From NCBI GenBank assembly GCA_002363385.1, contig DEVL01000003.1, positions 1,560,670-1,624,669 of the forward strand: DNA of 64,000 nt, read 5' to 3'. The translations under genes were made by a program, and so were the position numbers. A model generated the notes under the pieces. It did not search any database. It was not told the DNA's origin and saw only the letters and a program-made list of their open reading frames with translations. Each line of letters begins with the position of its first letter. The stretch's first letter is position 1. Below are positions 36,191-47,192 of the stretch, piece after piece. Origin of the DNA: Stenotrophomonas maltophilia. Its GTDB lineage: Bacteria; Pseudomonadota; Gammaproteobacteria; Xanthomonadales; Xanthomonadaceae.

Positions 36191-39100
36191 ATGAATTCTG
36201 CGCCCACCTCCCGTGACCGTTGGATCTGGCTTGCGTCGGCCGCCTTGATGGCGGGCACGCTGGGCACGGAGATGGTGGTGCCGCTGGGCTATGCGGTCTG
36301 GCTGACCTACTTCCTGGCGGTGGGCATCACGCTGTTCCAGCGCCGGATGGAGGTGCCTCTGCTGGTGGCAATCGGCTCCTGCATCCTGCTGGCCGTGGGC
36401 TACAACGTGGCGCCCGCCAGCAGCAATTCGGCCTTCTCTTTCGTCAACCGCAGCATCGGTGGCGTGGCTTTCCTGATGATGGCCCTGACGGTGATGAAGG
36501 CCATCGGCGCCCGCCGCGAAGCGGCCGATGCGTTGTGGCTGCAGGCCGGCGAGAACGTGGTCGGCACCAGCCTGCAGGGCGATCCCACCCCGCGCGAGCT
36601 GGCTGACCAGGCCATGCGCGCGTTGTGCGCGCAGCTCAACGCCGATGTCGGTGCGATGTACCGCCTGCAGGGTGAGCGGCTGGTGCTGGTCGGTGGCGCC
36701 GCGCTGCCTTCGCAGCTGCCGGAGACCCTGCCGGCGCATGCCGGCCAATGGGGCGAGATCATCCGCGAGGGCCGCGCGCGTCGGCTGGAAGACAGTGACA
36801 GCCCGCTGGATATCGATACCCCGCTGGGCCGCACCACGGTGCACCAGCGCCTGCTGGGCCCGATCACGGCCGACGGCGTGGTGATCGGCGTGATTGAACT
36901 GGGCCGTGCCGGCGTCTCGCCTGCGCGAGGCCTGGAGATGGCCCTGCTGCTGCAGTGCGCCGAGCCGATCGGCATTGCGCTGCGCGCGGCATTGCTCAAT
37001 GCGCAGCTGGTGGAGCTGCTGGAAGAGACCCAGCGCCAGAGCGAAGAGCTTCAGACGCAGCAGGAAGAGCTGCGCGTGGCCAACGAGGAGCTGGAAGAGC
37101 AGAGCCGCAGCCTGCTGCATTCCCAGGCCAACCTGGAGCAGCAGCAGGCCGAACTGGAACAGACCAATGTGCAGCTCGAAGAGCGCACCCACGAGCTGGA
37201 GTCGCGCCAGCAGGCGCTGCTGCTGGCCCAGGCCCAGCTGGTGCAGAACAGCGCGGAGCTGGAAGCCAGCTCGCGTTACAAATCCGAGTTCCTGGCCAAT
37301 ATGTCCCACGAGCTGCGCACGCCGCTCAACAGCTCGCTGATCCTGGCCAAGCTGCTGGCCGACAACAAGGAAAGCACGCTGACCGCCGAGCAGGTCAAGT
37401 ACGCCCAGGCGATCCATTCCTCCAACAACGATCTGCTGGCGCTGATCAACGACATTCTGGACCTGTCGCGGATCGAGGCCGGCCATGTCGAGCTGGTCGA
37501 GGAAAACCTCGCGGTGTCCAGCGTCCTGCAGCGCCTGAAGGAAACCTTCGAGCCGATGGCCGTGCAGAAGGGGTTGAGCCTGGAGATCAGCGCCACGCCG
37601 GACGCACCGACCCAACTGCTGGCCGACAGCCAGCGCCTGCAGCAGATTCTCAAGAACCTGCTGGCCAATGCGGTCAAGTTCACCGAACACGGCAGCGTGT
37701 CGTTGAAGGTGCGCAGTGCCGGGGCAGGGCGGATCCAGTTCGCGGTGTCCGATACCGGCATCGGCATTCCGGAAGAACAGACGGCGGTGATCTTCGAGGC
37801 TTTCCGCCAGGCCGATGGCAGCACCCGCCGCCGTTACGGCGGCACCGGGTTGGGGCTGTCGATCTCGCGCGATCTGGCGGCACGCATGGGAGGCAGCATC
37901 ACCGTCTCCAGCGAGCCGGGCCGGGGCAGCTGCTTCACGCTTGAACTGCCGCTGCTGGCGGGCGGTGGCACCGGCAGCGCGCACAGCGTCGTGCACGACG
38001 TCCGTCCCGCCGCCGTGGCGGCACCGGCCCTGCCTGCCGCTGCTCCGCTGGGCCGCGCCCACGCCGAATCCGCCCCTGCGCAGGCGCCTGCACCTGCGGC
38101 GAAGGTCATCGATGACCGTGGCCGTCGCAGCCGTGCCGGCCGCATGATTCTGGTGGTGGAGGACGATGCGACCTTCGCCGGCGCGCTGGTCTCGATGGCG
38201 CACGAGCTGGATTTCGACTGCGTGGTCGCCGGTACTGCCGAGGAAGCCCTGGGCCTGGCCACCGAGCTGCGCCCGAACGGCATCCTGCTCGATATCGGCC
38301 TGCCCGATGTGTCCGGGTTGAGCGTGCTCGAGCGCCTCAAGCGCGACCCGGCGACGCGCCATATCCCGGTGCATGTGGTCTCCGGCCTGGAGCGGTCCCA
38401 AGTGGCGATGGAGCTGGGCGCGATCGGCTACGTGATCAAGCCGGCCACGCGCGAGCGCCTGGTCGGGGCGATCCAGCAGCTGGAAGCCACCAGCCAGCGC
38501 GATGTGCGCCGCCTGCTGATCGTCGAGGATGACAGCGAGCTGCGCTCCAACCTGCAGCTGCTGCTCGGCCGCGACCAGCTCGAAATCACCGCGGTGGGCA
38601 CCATCACCGAGGCGATGGCCGAACTGGCCGGCTCCACCTTCGATTGCATGGTCACCGACCTGGCGTTGCCCGATGGCACCGGCTACGACCTGCTCGAGCG
38701 GATGGCGGGCAACGATGCCGTCGCCTTCCCGCCGGTGATCGTCTACACCGGCCGCGCGCTGACCCGCGATGAAGAACAGCGCCTGCGCCGCTATTCCAAG
38801 AGCATCATCATCAAGGGTGCGCGCTCGCCGGAGCGCCTGCTCGACGAAGTGACCCTGTTCCTGCACAGCGTCGAGGCCTCGCTGCCGACCGACCAGCAGC
38901 GCCTGCTGCGTGAAGCACGCCGCCGTGATGCGGTGCTTGATGGCCGCATCGTGCTGCTGGCCGAGGATGACGTACGCAACATCTTCGCGCTGTCCAGCGT
39001 GCTCGAGCCGTTGGGTGTCACCCTGGAAATCGCGCGCAATGGTCGCGAGGCGCTGGACAAGCTGCGCCCCGAGATCGACCTGGTGCTGATGGATATCATG

Positions 39101-39307
39101 ATGCCGGAGATGGACGGTCTGACCGCCATGCGCGAAATCCGCGCGGACAACCGCTGGCGCGACCTGCCGATCATCGCGCTGACCGCCAAGGCGATGCCCG
39201 ATGACCGTGAGCATTGCCTGCAGGCCGGCGCCAACGATTACATCGCCAAGCCGATCGACGTGGACAAGCTGGTCTCGCTGTGCCGCGTGTGGTGCTCGCG
39301 CCGATGA
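36191..39307 (+). CDS. Membrane hybrid kinase with GAF and three receivers
   Basis: A 1038-residue protein. About four N-terminal membrane helices (12-105) are followed by a GAF domain (about 125-275), a long Gln/Glu-rich coiled coil (about 275-360), HisKA with His373 in ANMSHELRTPLN, HATPase (NAVKFTEHG, DTGIGIPEE, GTGLGLSISRDL), an Ala/Pro linker and three receivers with Asp701 (LLDIGLPDVSG), Asp823 (VTDLALPDGTG) and Asp968 (LMDIMMPEMDG). The ATG at 36191 begins just before the first helix; the open frame continues far upstream only because it lies opposite another gene. The stop overlaps the CheR-like start (ATGA). It heads a four-gene set with CheR, CheB and a receiver-kinase. Confidence 0.93.
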   Translation: MNSAPTSRDRWIWLASAALMAGTLGTEMVVPLGYAVWLTYFLAVGITLFQRRMEVPLLVAIGSCILLAVGYNVAPASSNSAFSFVNRSIGGVAFLMMALTVMKAIGARREAADALWLQAGENVVGTSLQGDPTPRELADQAMRALCAQLNADVGAMYRLQGERLVLVGGAALPSQLPETLPAHAGQWGEIIREGRARRLEDSDSPLDIDTPLGRTTVHQRLLGPITADGVVIGVIELGRAGVSPARGLEMALLLQCAEPIGIALRAALLNAQLVELLEETQRQSEELQTQQEELRVANEELEEQSRSLLHSQANLEQQQAELEQTNVQLEERTHELESRQQALLLAQAQLVQNSAELEASSRYKSEFLANMSHELRTPLNSSLILAKLLADNKESTLTAEQVKYAQAIHSSNNDLLALINDILDLSRIEAGHVELVEENLAVSSVLQRLKETFEPMAVQKGLSLEISATPDAPTQLLADSQRLQQILKNLLANAVKFTEHGSVSLKVRSAGAGRIQFAVSDTGIGIPEEQTAVIFEAFRQADGSTRRRYGGTGLGLSISRDLAARMGGSITVSSEPGRGSCFTLELPLLAGGGTGSAHSVVHDVRPAAVAAPALPAAAPLGRAHAESAPAQAPAPAAKVIDDRGRRSRAGRMILVVEDDATFAGALVSMAHELDFDCVVAGTAEEALGLATELRPNGILLDIGLPDVSGLSVLERLKRDPATRHIPVHVVSGLERSQVAMELGAIGYVIKPATRERLVGAIQQLEATSQRDVRRLLIVEDDSELRSNLQLLLGRDQLEITAVGTITEAMAELAGSTFDCMVTDLALPDGTGYDLLERMAGNDAVAFPPVIVYTGRALTRDEEQRLRRYSKSIIIKGARSPERLLDEVTLFLHSVEASLPTDQQRLLREARRRDAVLDGRIVLLAEDDVRNIFALSSVLEPLGVTLEIARNGREALDKLRPEIDLVLMDIMMPEMDGLTAMREIRADNRWRDLPIIALTAKAMPDDREHCLQAGANDYIAKPIDVDKLVSLCRVWCSRR

Positions 39308-40128
39308 ATGAAACGGAGCTGTTCGATCTGGAGCTGAAGGTACTGCTGGAGGCCGTCTACCAGCGCTACCATTACGACTTCCGTGACTACGCGTTGGCGT
39401 CGTTGCGGCGGCGTATGCGGCATGCCATGTCGCGCTTCGAGTGCCCGACCATGGGCGCATTGCAGCACCGGCTGCTGCACGAGCCGGAGACGTTCGCCCA
39501 GGCGATGCAGTACTTTACCGTGCAGGTCTCGGAGATGTTCCGTGACCCGCCGTACTTCAAGGTGCTGCGCGAGCATGCGGTACCGGTACTGCGCACCTAT
39601 CCCTCGATCAAGCTGTGGGTGGCCGGCTGCAGCACCGGCGAAGAGGTGTGGTCGCTGGCGATCCTGCTGCATGAGGAGGGCCTGCTGGATCGGGCGATCA
39701 TCTACGCCACCGACATCAATCCCGAGGCGCTGCAGGCCGCCGAGTCCGGTGCGTTTGCGCTGGACCGGCTGGCGCAGTTCAGCCGCAACTACCTGGCCGC
39801 CGGCGGCACCGGCTCGCTGTCGGATTACTACAGCAGCGGGTATGGCAGCGTGGTCTTCGACCGCCGCCTGAAGCGCAACATCGTCTTCGCCGACCACAGC
39901 CTGGCCACCGACACCGTGTTCTCCGAAGTGCACCTGGTCTCCTGCCGCAACGTGCTGATCTATTTCCAGCGCCCGTTGCAGGACCGTGCCATCGGTCTGT
40001 TCCATGAGGCCTTGGTACATCGGGGCTTCCTGGGGCTGGGCAGCAAGGAATCGCTGCAGTTCGGTGAGCACGCAGGCGCCTTCGAAGCCTGCGCGCGCGA
40101 CCAGCGCCTGTATCGGAAGCTGGCCTGA
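39304..40128 (+). CDS. cheR: CheR-type protein-glutamate methyltransferase
   Basis: A 274-residue SAM-dependent methyltransferase: an N-terminal helical domain with FRDYALASLRRRM, then VAGCSTGEEVWSLAI (SAM site), ATDINPEAL and CRNVLIYF. CheR methylates glutamates on chemoreceptors. No receptor gene lies in this operon; the only one in the window is 20 kb away at 59766. The start overlaps the hybrid kinase stop (ATGA) and the stop overlaps the CheB start (TGATG), so all are translated together. The likely target is an unconventional substrate such as the coiled coil of the upstream kinase; that is inference. Confidence 0.92.
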   Translation: MNETELFDLELKVLLEAVYQRYHYDFRDYALASLRRRMRHAMSRFECPTMGALQHRLLHEPETFAQAMQYFTVQVSEMFRDPPYFKVLREHAVPVLRTYPSIKLWVAGCSTGEEVWSLAILLHEEGLLDRAIIYATDINPEALQAAESGAFALDRLAQFSRNYLAAGGTGSLSDYYSSGYGSVVFDRRLKRNIVFADHSLATDTVFSEVHLVSCRNVLIYFQRPLQDRAIGLFHEALVHRGFLGLGSKESLQFGEHAGAFEACARDQRLYRKLA

Positions 40129-40712
40129 TGATCGGTACGTCGCAGCGCAGCCGGTTCGATCTGGTGGTCATCGGTGCGTCCGCCGGCGGCGTCAGTGCGC
40201 TGCAGTCGCTGTTGTCCGCTTTCCCGGCGACGCTGGATCTGCCCGTGCTGGTGGTGCTGCATTTGCCGCGCGACCGGCCCAGCCGCATCGCCGACCTGCT
40301 CGACGCCGGCTGCCCGCTGCCGGTGCGCGAGGCCGAGGACAAGCAGCCGCTGCACCCCGGTACGGTGACCTTCGCCCCACCGGACTACCACCTGCTGGTG
40401 GAGGACCGCGCCACGCTCGCGCTGTCCATCGATCCGCCCGTGCTGTTCTCGCGCCCGGCGATCGACCCCCTGTTCGAAAGCGCTGCCGACGTGTTTGGCG
40501 ACGGCGTGCTGGCCATCCTGCTCACCGGTGCCAGCAGCGACGGCAGTGATGGGGTCGCCGCGGTCCGCCAGGCCGGTGGCGAAGCCTGGATCCAATGCCC
40601 TGAGGAGGCGTATTCCTCGATGATGCCCGCCTCGGCCCTGGCGCACGCCGGCGCCGACGCGGTGCTCCCGCTCACCTCCATCTGCACGCGTATGAAAGGT
40701 CTTACCCGATGA
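40128..40712 (+). CDS. cheB: CheB-type methylesterase without receiver domain
   Basis: A 194-residue protein consisting only of the CheB catalytic domain. The catalytic triad is visible: Ser18 in VIGASAGGVSAL, His45 in VVLHLPRDRPS, Asp138 in GASSDGSDG. CheB removes methyl groups or deamidates glutamines on receptors. Normal CheB has an N-terminal receiver that controls activity; its absence here suggests control by the adjacent receiver-kinase or by complex formation. Overlaps cheR by one base and the next gene by four. Confidence 0.92.
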   Translation: MIGTSQRSRFDLVVIGASAGGVSALQSLLSAFPATLDLPVLVVLHLPRDRPSRIADLLDAGCPLPVREAEDKQPLHPGTVTFAPPDYHLLVEDRATLALSIDPPVLFSRPAIDPLFESAADVFGDGVLAILLTGASSDGSDGVAAVRQAGGEAWIQCPEEAYSSMMPASALAHAGADAVLPLTSICTRMKGLTR

Positions 40713-41827
40713 ACCTGATCGAGCCCGCCGGGTCGACTGCCACCACCGATTGCGTGAAGCTGCTGATTGTCGATGACATTCCGCAGAACCTGGTTGCGAT
40801 GGAAGCGCTGCTGCGCCGCCCGGGCCTGGAGATCCTGTGTGCCGCTTCCGGCGCTGAAGCGCTTGAACTGCTGCTCGAGCATGAGGTGGCGCTGGCGCTG
40901 CTGGATGTGCACATGCCGGAGATCGACGGCTTTTCGCTCGCCGAACTGATGCGTGGCTCCCAGCGCAGCCGCGACGTGCCGATCATCTTCCTGACCGCGT
41001 CCCCCAACGATCCCGTGCGCGCCTTCAAGGGCTACGAGACCGGCGCGGTCGATTTCCTGCACAAGCCGATCGAGCCGCAGGTGATCATGAGCAAGGTCAA
41101 CGTCTTCATCGAGCTTTACCAGCAGAAACAGCTGCTCAAGGCGCGCAACGAGGCGCTGGAGCATGCCCTCAAGCTCAATGAAACGATGATGGCGGTGCTG
41201 ACCCACGACCTGCGGACGCCACTGGCCGCGATCCTGCTGTGTGCCGACAAGCTGTCGCTGGACCTGCCCGACGACAGCCAGGTCCAACGCACGCTGGTGC
41301 ATCTGGAGAACAGTGCCCAGCGCATGGTGCGGATGGTCGAGCAGCTGCTGGATTTCTCCAGGATCCGTACCGGCGGCCTGCGCCTGCACAGCACCGAGTG
41401 CGACCTCGCCGAGCTTGCCTCGCTGGTGGTGGCCGAGATCGGCCGCGCCCACCCGCAGGCAACGATCGAGCTGAAGGTACATGGCGATGCGCATGTCCAG
41501 GGCGACCCGGATCGATTGGCGCAGCTGCTGTCCAACCTGGTGAGCAATGCGGTGCTGCACGGCGGCGATGCGCCGGTGCTTGTCCGCCTGGAAGGGGAGC
41601 GCAATGGACCGCTGCGGCTGCAGGTGCGCAATGCGGGGCAGATCCCCGAGGCCTTGCTGCCGCGGCTGTTCGAGCCGTTCAAGGCCAGTTTCCACGACAG
41701 TCGCGGCTTGGGGCTTGGGCTGTTCATCGCCAGCGAGTTCGCGCGTGCGCATGGGGGCACACTGGTGGCCGTCAACGAAGACGGGACCGTGTTGTTCGAG
41801 ACGGTTCTGCAGCGGCGGCCTCGCTGA
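40709..41827 (+). CDS. Receiver-histidine kinase
   Basis: A 372-residue soluble protein. N-terminal receiver (Asp66 in ALLDVHMPEIDG, Lys in FLHKPIEP), coiled coil, HisKA with His166 in VLTHDLRTPLA, HATPase (NAVLHGG, LGLGLFIASEF). Receiver-first kinases usually accept phosphate from an upstream kinase and then change their own activity. It overlaps cheB by four bases and closes the four-gene set, so the triple-receiver kinase is its likely phosphodonor. Confidence 0.92.
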   Translation: MNLIEPAGSTATTDCVKLLIVDDIPQNLVAMEALLRRPGLEILCAASGAEALELLLEHEVALALLDVHMPEIDGFSLAELMRGSQRSRDVPIIFLTASPNDPVRAFKGYETGAVDFLHKPIEPQVIMSKVNVFIELYQQKQLLKARNEALEHALKLNETMMAVLTHDLRTPLAAILLCADKLSLDLPDDSQVQRTLVHLENSAQRMVRMVEQLLDFSRIRTGGLRLHSTECDLAELASLVVAEIGRAHPQATIELKVHGDAHVQGDPDRLAQLLSNLVSNAVLHGGDAPVLVRLEGERNGPLRLQVRNAGQIPEALLPRLFEPFKASFHDSRGLGLGLFIASEFARAHGGTLVAVNEDGTVLFETVLQRRPR

Positions 41828-41894
41828 GGTACGGCGTTAGGTAAACTGTTCCGGCGCCGCAGCCCTTCGCCACCGGCCCATTGCTGGAGCCACC

Positions 41895-42353
41895 ATGCCG
41901 TCCTCGACCCGTAAAGCCGCCTCGCCCCTGATCGATGCCCAGGTGCATGTCGAGGGCTTCGTGCAGGTGCGCGAAGCGCGCCGGTCCGAGCTGGTCGAGG
42001 ATTACGTGGAGCTGATCGCGGACCTGATCGCCGATGGCCGCGAGGCCCGGCAGGTGGATATCGCCACCCGGCTCGGCGTAGCGCAGCCCACCGTCGCCAA
42101 GGCCCTCAAGCGGCTGGTCAAGGAAGGCTGGGCGATCCAACGGCCGTATCGCGGCGTGTTCCTGACCCCGGCCGGCGAGCAGTTGGCGGTGGAGATGCGC
42201 GCCCGCCATCAGACCGTGGAACAGTTCCTGCTGGCGCTGGGCGTGGACGCCGATTCGGCGCGACGCGACGCTGAAGGGATCGAGCATCACGTCAGTGAGG
42301 CCACCCTGGCCGCGTTCGAGGCCTTCGTGCGCAAGGCCAACGGCCATGGTTGA
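41895..42353 (+). CDS. mntR: Manganese-responsive repressor MntR
   Basis: A 152-residue DtxR/MntR family regulator. [21 protein letters not shown] is the MntR signature helix, followed by the winged helix-turn-helix ([21 protein letters not shown]) and a metal-binding/dimer domain with EGIEHHVSE. With Mn2+ bound it represses manganese uptake genes and may activate efflux. No manganese transporter gene lies nearby; the CDF gene at 1815 is the only cation exporter in the window. Its last eight bases overlap the tadA start. Confidence 0.92.
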   Translation: MPSSTRKAASPLIDAQVHVEGFVQVREARRSELVEDYVELIADLIADGREARQVDIATRLGVAQPTVAKALKRLVKEGWAIQRPYRGVFLTPAGEQLAVEMRARHQTVEQFLLALGVDADSARRDAEGIEHHVSEATLAAFEAFVRKANGHG

Positions 42354-42870
42354 GCGCCTCACGCCGCCACCCCCGTTGGGCGTGCCCGTGCACGACCAGG
42401 ATGAGCACTGGATGCGCCACGCGCTGGGCCTGGCCGAGCGTGCCGAGCGCGAATTCAATGAGATTCCGGTCGGCGCAGTCCTCGTCGGTGCCGATGGCAC
42501 CGTGCTCGGCGAAGGCTGGAACCTCAACATCGCCGACCATGACCCCAGCGCGCATGCCGAGATCGTGGCGATGCGGCAGGCGGGCAGGGCGATCACCAAC
42601 CACCGGCTGATCGGCAGCACGCTGTACGTCACCCTGGAGCCGTGTGCGATGTGTGCCATGGCCATCGTGCACGCACGCGTGGCGCGGCTGGTGTACGCCG
42701 CCACCGACCCCAAGACCGGTGCCTGCGGCAGCGTGTTCGACCTGATCGGCGACCCCCGGCACAACCACCGTGTGGAGATCCACGGTGGCGTACTGGCCAA
42801 GGATGCGAGTACCCGGCTGACCAACTATTTCCGCGCCAAGCGCGGCAAACCACCGCTGATGCTGGAATAA
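42346..42870 (+). CDS. tadA: tRNA-specific adenosine deaminase
   Basis: A 174-residue cytidine/deoxycytidylate deaminase-fold enzyme. The zinc site is complete: His-Ala-Glu in [12 protein letters not shown] and PCAMC in [15 protein letters not shown]. TadA converts A34 to inosine in tRNA-Arg(ACG), an essential step of decoding. [14 protein letters not shown] segment typical of TadA follows. The ATG at 42346 lies inside the mntR end, in another frame; a start further upstream is unlikely. Confidence 0.94.
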   Translation: MVERLTPPPPLGVPVHDQDEHWMRHALGLAERAEREFNEIPVGAVLVGADGTVLGEGWNLNIADHDPSAHAEIVAMRQAGRAITNHRLIGSTLYVTLEPCAMCAMAIVHARVARLVYAATDPKTGACGSVFDLIGDPRHNHRVEIHGGVLAKDASTRLTNYFRAKRGKPPLMLE

Positions 42871-42969
42871 GGGCGCCGCAGCGACAGGGTCGTGACGGGT
42901 TGGCGGTATCATGTGGCCTTATCCATTCCTGGTCGCGGCGCAAGCGGCGGCCCAGCACAAGGCGAACAC

Positions 42970-43539
42970 ATGGCGGACAACGGCGCAGAAGGCGAGCGAC
43001 TGATCTGGATCGATCTGGAAATGACCGGTCTGGACACGGACAACGATGCAATCATCGAGATCGCCACCGTGGTCACCGATGCGCAGTTGAACGTGCTGGC
43101 CGAAGGTCCGGAGTTCGCGATCCATCATCCGGTCGAGCGCCTGGAGGCCATGGACGAGTGGAATCGCAACCAGCATCGTCGCTCGGGGTTGTGGCAGCGT
43201 GTTGTCGACAGCACCGTCACCCTGGGCCAGGCCGAAGCGCAGACCATCGCCTTCCTGCAACAGTGGATCAAGGCCGGCGCGTCGCCGATGTGCGGCAACT
43301 CGATCTGCCAGGACCGTCGCTTCCTGCACCGTGAAATGCCGCGCCTGGAGAAGTACTTCCACTACCGCAATCTGGACGTCTCCACGATCAAGGAACTGGC
43401 CAAGCGCTGGGCCCCCGGCGTCGCTGCCGGCGTCGGCAAGACGGCCAGCCATACCGCGCTGAGCGACGTGCACGATTCCATTGAAGAGCTTCGCCATTAC
43501 CGCCAGTTCATGGGCGCGCTGTCGGGCCTGCCGGCCTGA
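42970..43539 (+). CDS. orn: Oligoribonuclease
   Basis: A 189-residue DEDDh exonuclease that degrades dinucleotides to mononucleotides, including pGpG from cyclic-di-GMP breakdown. Asp15 and Glu17 are in [11 protein letters not shown], the third Asp in [10 protein letters not shown], and the final His and Asp in [11 protein letters not shown]. The ATG at 42970 follows AAGGCGA by five bases; the open frame starts earlier but lacks a ribosome site. Given the cyclic-di-GMP enzymes in this window, its role in ending that signal is relevant. Confidence 0.96.
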   Translation: MADNGAEGERLIWIDLEMTGLDTDNDAIIEIATVVTDAQLNVLAEGPEFAIHHPVERLEAMDEWNRNQHRRSGLWQRVVDSTVTLGQAEAQTIAFLQQWIKAGASPMCGNSICQDRRFLHREMPRLEKYFHYRNLDVSTIKELAKRWAPGVAAGVGKTASHTALSDVHDSIEELRHYRQFMGALSGLPA

Positions 43540-43643
43540 TCCAACCGCCACGTCTGCGTGGCAACGTGGCCTGTGCGCAGGCGTTCAGCCAGCGTCAGGC
43601 GTGGCAACGAGCGGTATACATCGGCGGCGCTATGATCGCGGCC

Positions 43644-44513
43644 ATGAACGCCATCACCTCGCCGCAACCGCCGCCGCTGTCCTCCTCGATCCTGCCGACC
43701 TCGCAGGATTGGCGCGACCTGCAGCGTGCGGTGGACCTGTTGGAATCGCCCACGCTGACTGCCAAGATGGCCAACCTGATCGGTTCGCCGCTGGAATTCG
43801 CGGTCAAACGCCTGCCGGATTCGGTGTCACGCCGCATCCACGGCGCGGTCGAAGCGGCGCTGTTCAAATCCGCCCAGGCCGCGTTGTGGACGATGGACAA
43901 CACACCGGGCAAAGCAGCGTCCACGCGCTGGCATAAGCTGGCCGCGGCCACCTCCGGTGCGGTGGGCGGCGCGTTCGGCTTCACCACGCTGTTCATCGAG
44001 CTGCCGGTGTCCACCACGATCATGATGCGTTCGGTGGCGGACGTGGCCCGCAGCGAGGGCTTCGACCTGCGTGAGATGAGCACCCGGCATGCCTGCCTGG
44101 AGGTGTTTGCCTTGGGTGGCAACTCCGGCAAGGACGATGCCAGTGAGACCGGCTACTACATCACGCGTGGCTTCACTGCCGAGGTGATGCGTCACCTGTC
44201 CGCCGAGCTGGCCGGCCGCGCGGTCGGCGGCAGCCCGGTGATGATCGGGTTGACCCCGAAGGAAGCCGGAAAATGGTTGGCCAAGCTGGTGGAGAAGGTC
44301 GCCGCGCGTTTCGGCGTGGTGGTCACCGAGAAGTTCGCCGCGCAGGCGGTCCCGATCGTCGGTGCGGTGGCCGGTGCGACGCTCAACACCATGTTCACCG
44401 ACTACTACCAGGATGTGGCGCGCGGTCATTTCATCGTGCGCCGGTTGGAGCGGACCTACGGCTACGAGACCGTTCGGGCGGCCTATTCGATTCTGGCGGC
44501 CGAGCGTACTTGA
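43644..44513 (+). CDS. EcsC family protein
   Basis: A 289-residue protein related to EcsC: a long helical region with SREF-like hydrophobic segments, KLAAATSGAVGGAFGFTTLFI, LPVSTTIMMRSVADVARSEG and the Gly-rich AVPIVGAVAGATLNTMFTDYY near the end. EcsC proteins are peripheral or weakly embedded membrane proteins of unknown activity. The ATG at 43644 is one of two possible starts; the other is ATG at 43632, and neither has a strong ribosome site. It converges on ppsA with a SMAG-like repeat and a two-way terminator between. Confidence 0.85.
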   Translation: MNAITSPQPPPLSSSILPTSQDWRDLQRAVDLLESPTLTAKMANLIGSPLEFAVKRLPDSVSRRIHGAVEAALFKSAQAALWTMDNTPGKAASTRWHKLAAATSGAVGGAFGFTTLFIELPVSTTIMMRSVADVARSEGFDLREMSTRHACLEVFALGGNSGKDDASETGYYITRGFTAEVMRHLSAELAGRAVGGSPVMIGLTPKEAGKWLAKLVEKVAARFGVVVTEKFAAQAVPIVGAVAGATLNTMFTDYYQDVARGHFIVRRLERTYGYETVRAAYSILAAERT

Positions 44514-44580
44514 TCGCCTCAACCGCCGAGGCCTGAATGCGCTCGCGTTATGCGGGAAGGAAACCGTCGCGCGATGCGCT

Positions 44581-44605
44581 GCAGCCGACCAGCGGTCGGC
44601 TCTAC
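44581..44605 (-). repeat. SMAG/GTAG-type REP element
   Basis: Read leftward, a GTAG head (44605-44602) is followed by an 8-bp stem, AGCCGACC with GGTCGGCT (44583-44590 with 44594-44601) and a three-base loop. This is the form of the SMAG elements of Stenotrophomonas maltophilia, non-coding palindromes spread between genes and moved by RAYT-type transposases. Only one copy was noticed in the window. Confidence 0.75.
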
Positions 44606-44616
44606 CGGCGCCGCAT

Positions 44617-44648
44617 AAAACAACACCCCGCTTGCGCGGGGTGTTGTT
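44617..44648. terminator. Bidirectional terminator between EcsC gene and ppsA
   Basis: A 13-bp stem (44619-44631 with 44636-44648) with loop TTGC, flanked by A residues on the left and TT/CTT on the right, lies between two convergent genes. Read leftward, the hairpin is followed by the complement of AAAA (44617-44620), so it should end ppsA transcription; read rightward it can also stop the EcsC-like gene. Confidence 0.88.
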
Positions 44649-44670
44649 CTTCATCTCATTGCCGCAAGGA

Positions 44671-47049
<2,379 letters not shown>

Positions 47050-47133
47050 GCGCGATGCTCCGTTTGGCCATCGCCCGAGGCGGGCTGGATGGCCACGTCC
47101 GTAGGAAGAAGCCGATATGATGCCGGGCAGACC

Positions 47134-47167
47134 GCTGTCGGCACAAGCTTGTATCGACAGCCTTTTT
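47134..47167 (+). promoter_or_regulatory. Long dyad followed by T-run ahead of ppsR
   Basis: A 28-base imperfect palindrome covers 47134-47161: outer arms GCTGTCG and CGACAGC, inner core ACAAGCTTGT, with one mismatch and one possible G-U pair between. Five Ts (47163-47167) follow on the ppsR side, 25 bases before the ppsR ATG. It fits an attenuator/terminator in the ppsR leader or an operator shared by the divergent ppsA and ppsR promoters. Confidence 0.6.
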
Positions 47168-47192
47168 AAGCTTCGGAGGGGGTAAAAGCCGT

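Noticed and set aside
36134..39460. A leftward open frame of more than 1100 codons
   Set aside because: It is the antisense of the hybrid kinase; the His/Gln/Arg-rich translation has no domain and is a by-product of high-GC codon bias.
43631..43636. TATGAT as a -10 box for the EcsC-like gene
   Set aside because: No matching -35 box lies 16-18 bases upstream, and it would leave a leader of only a few bases.
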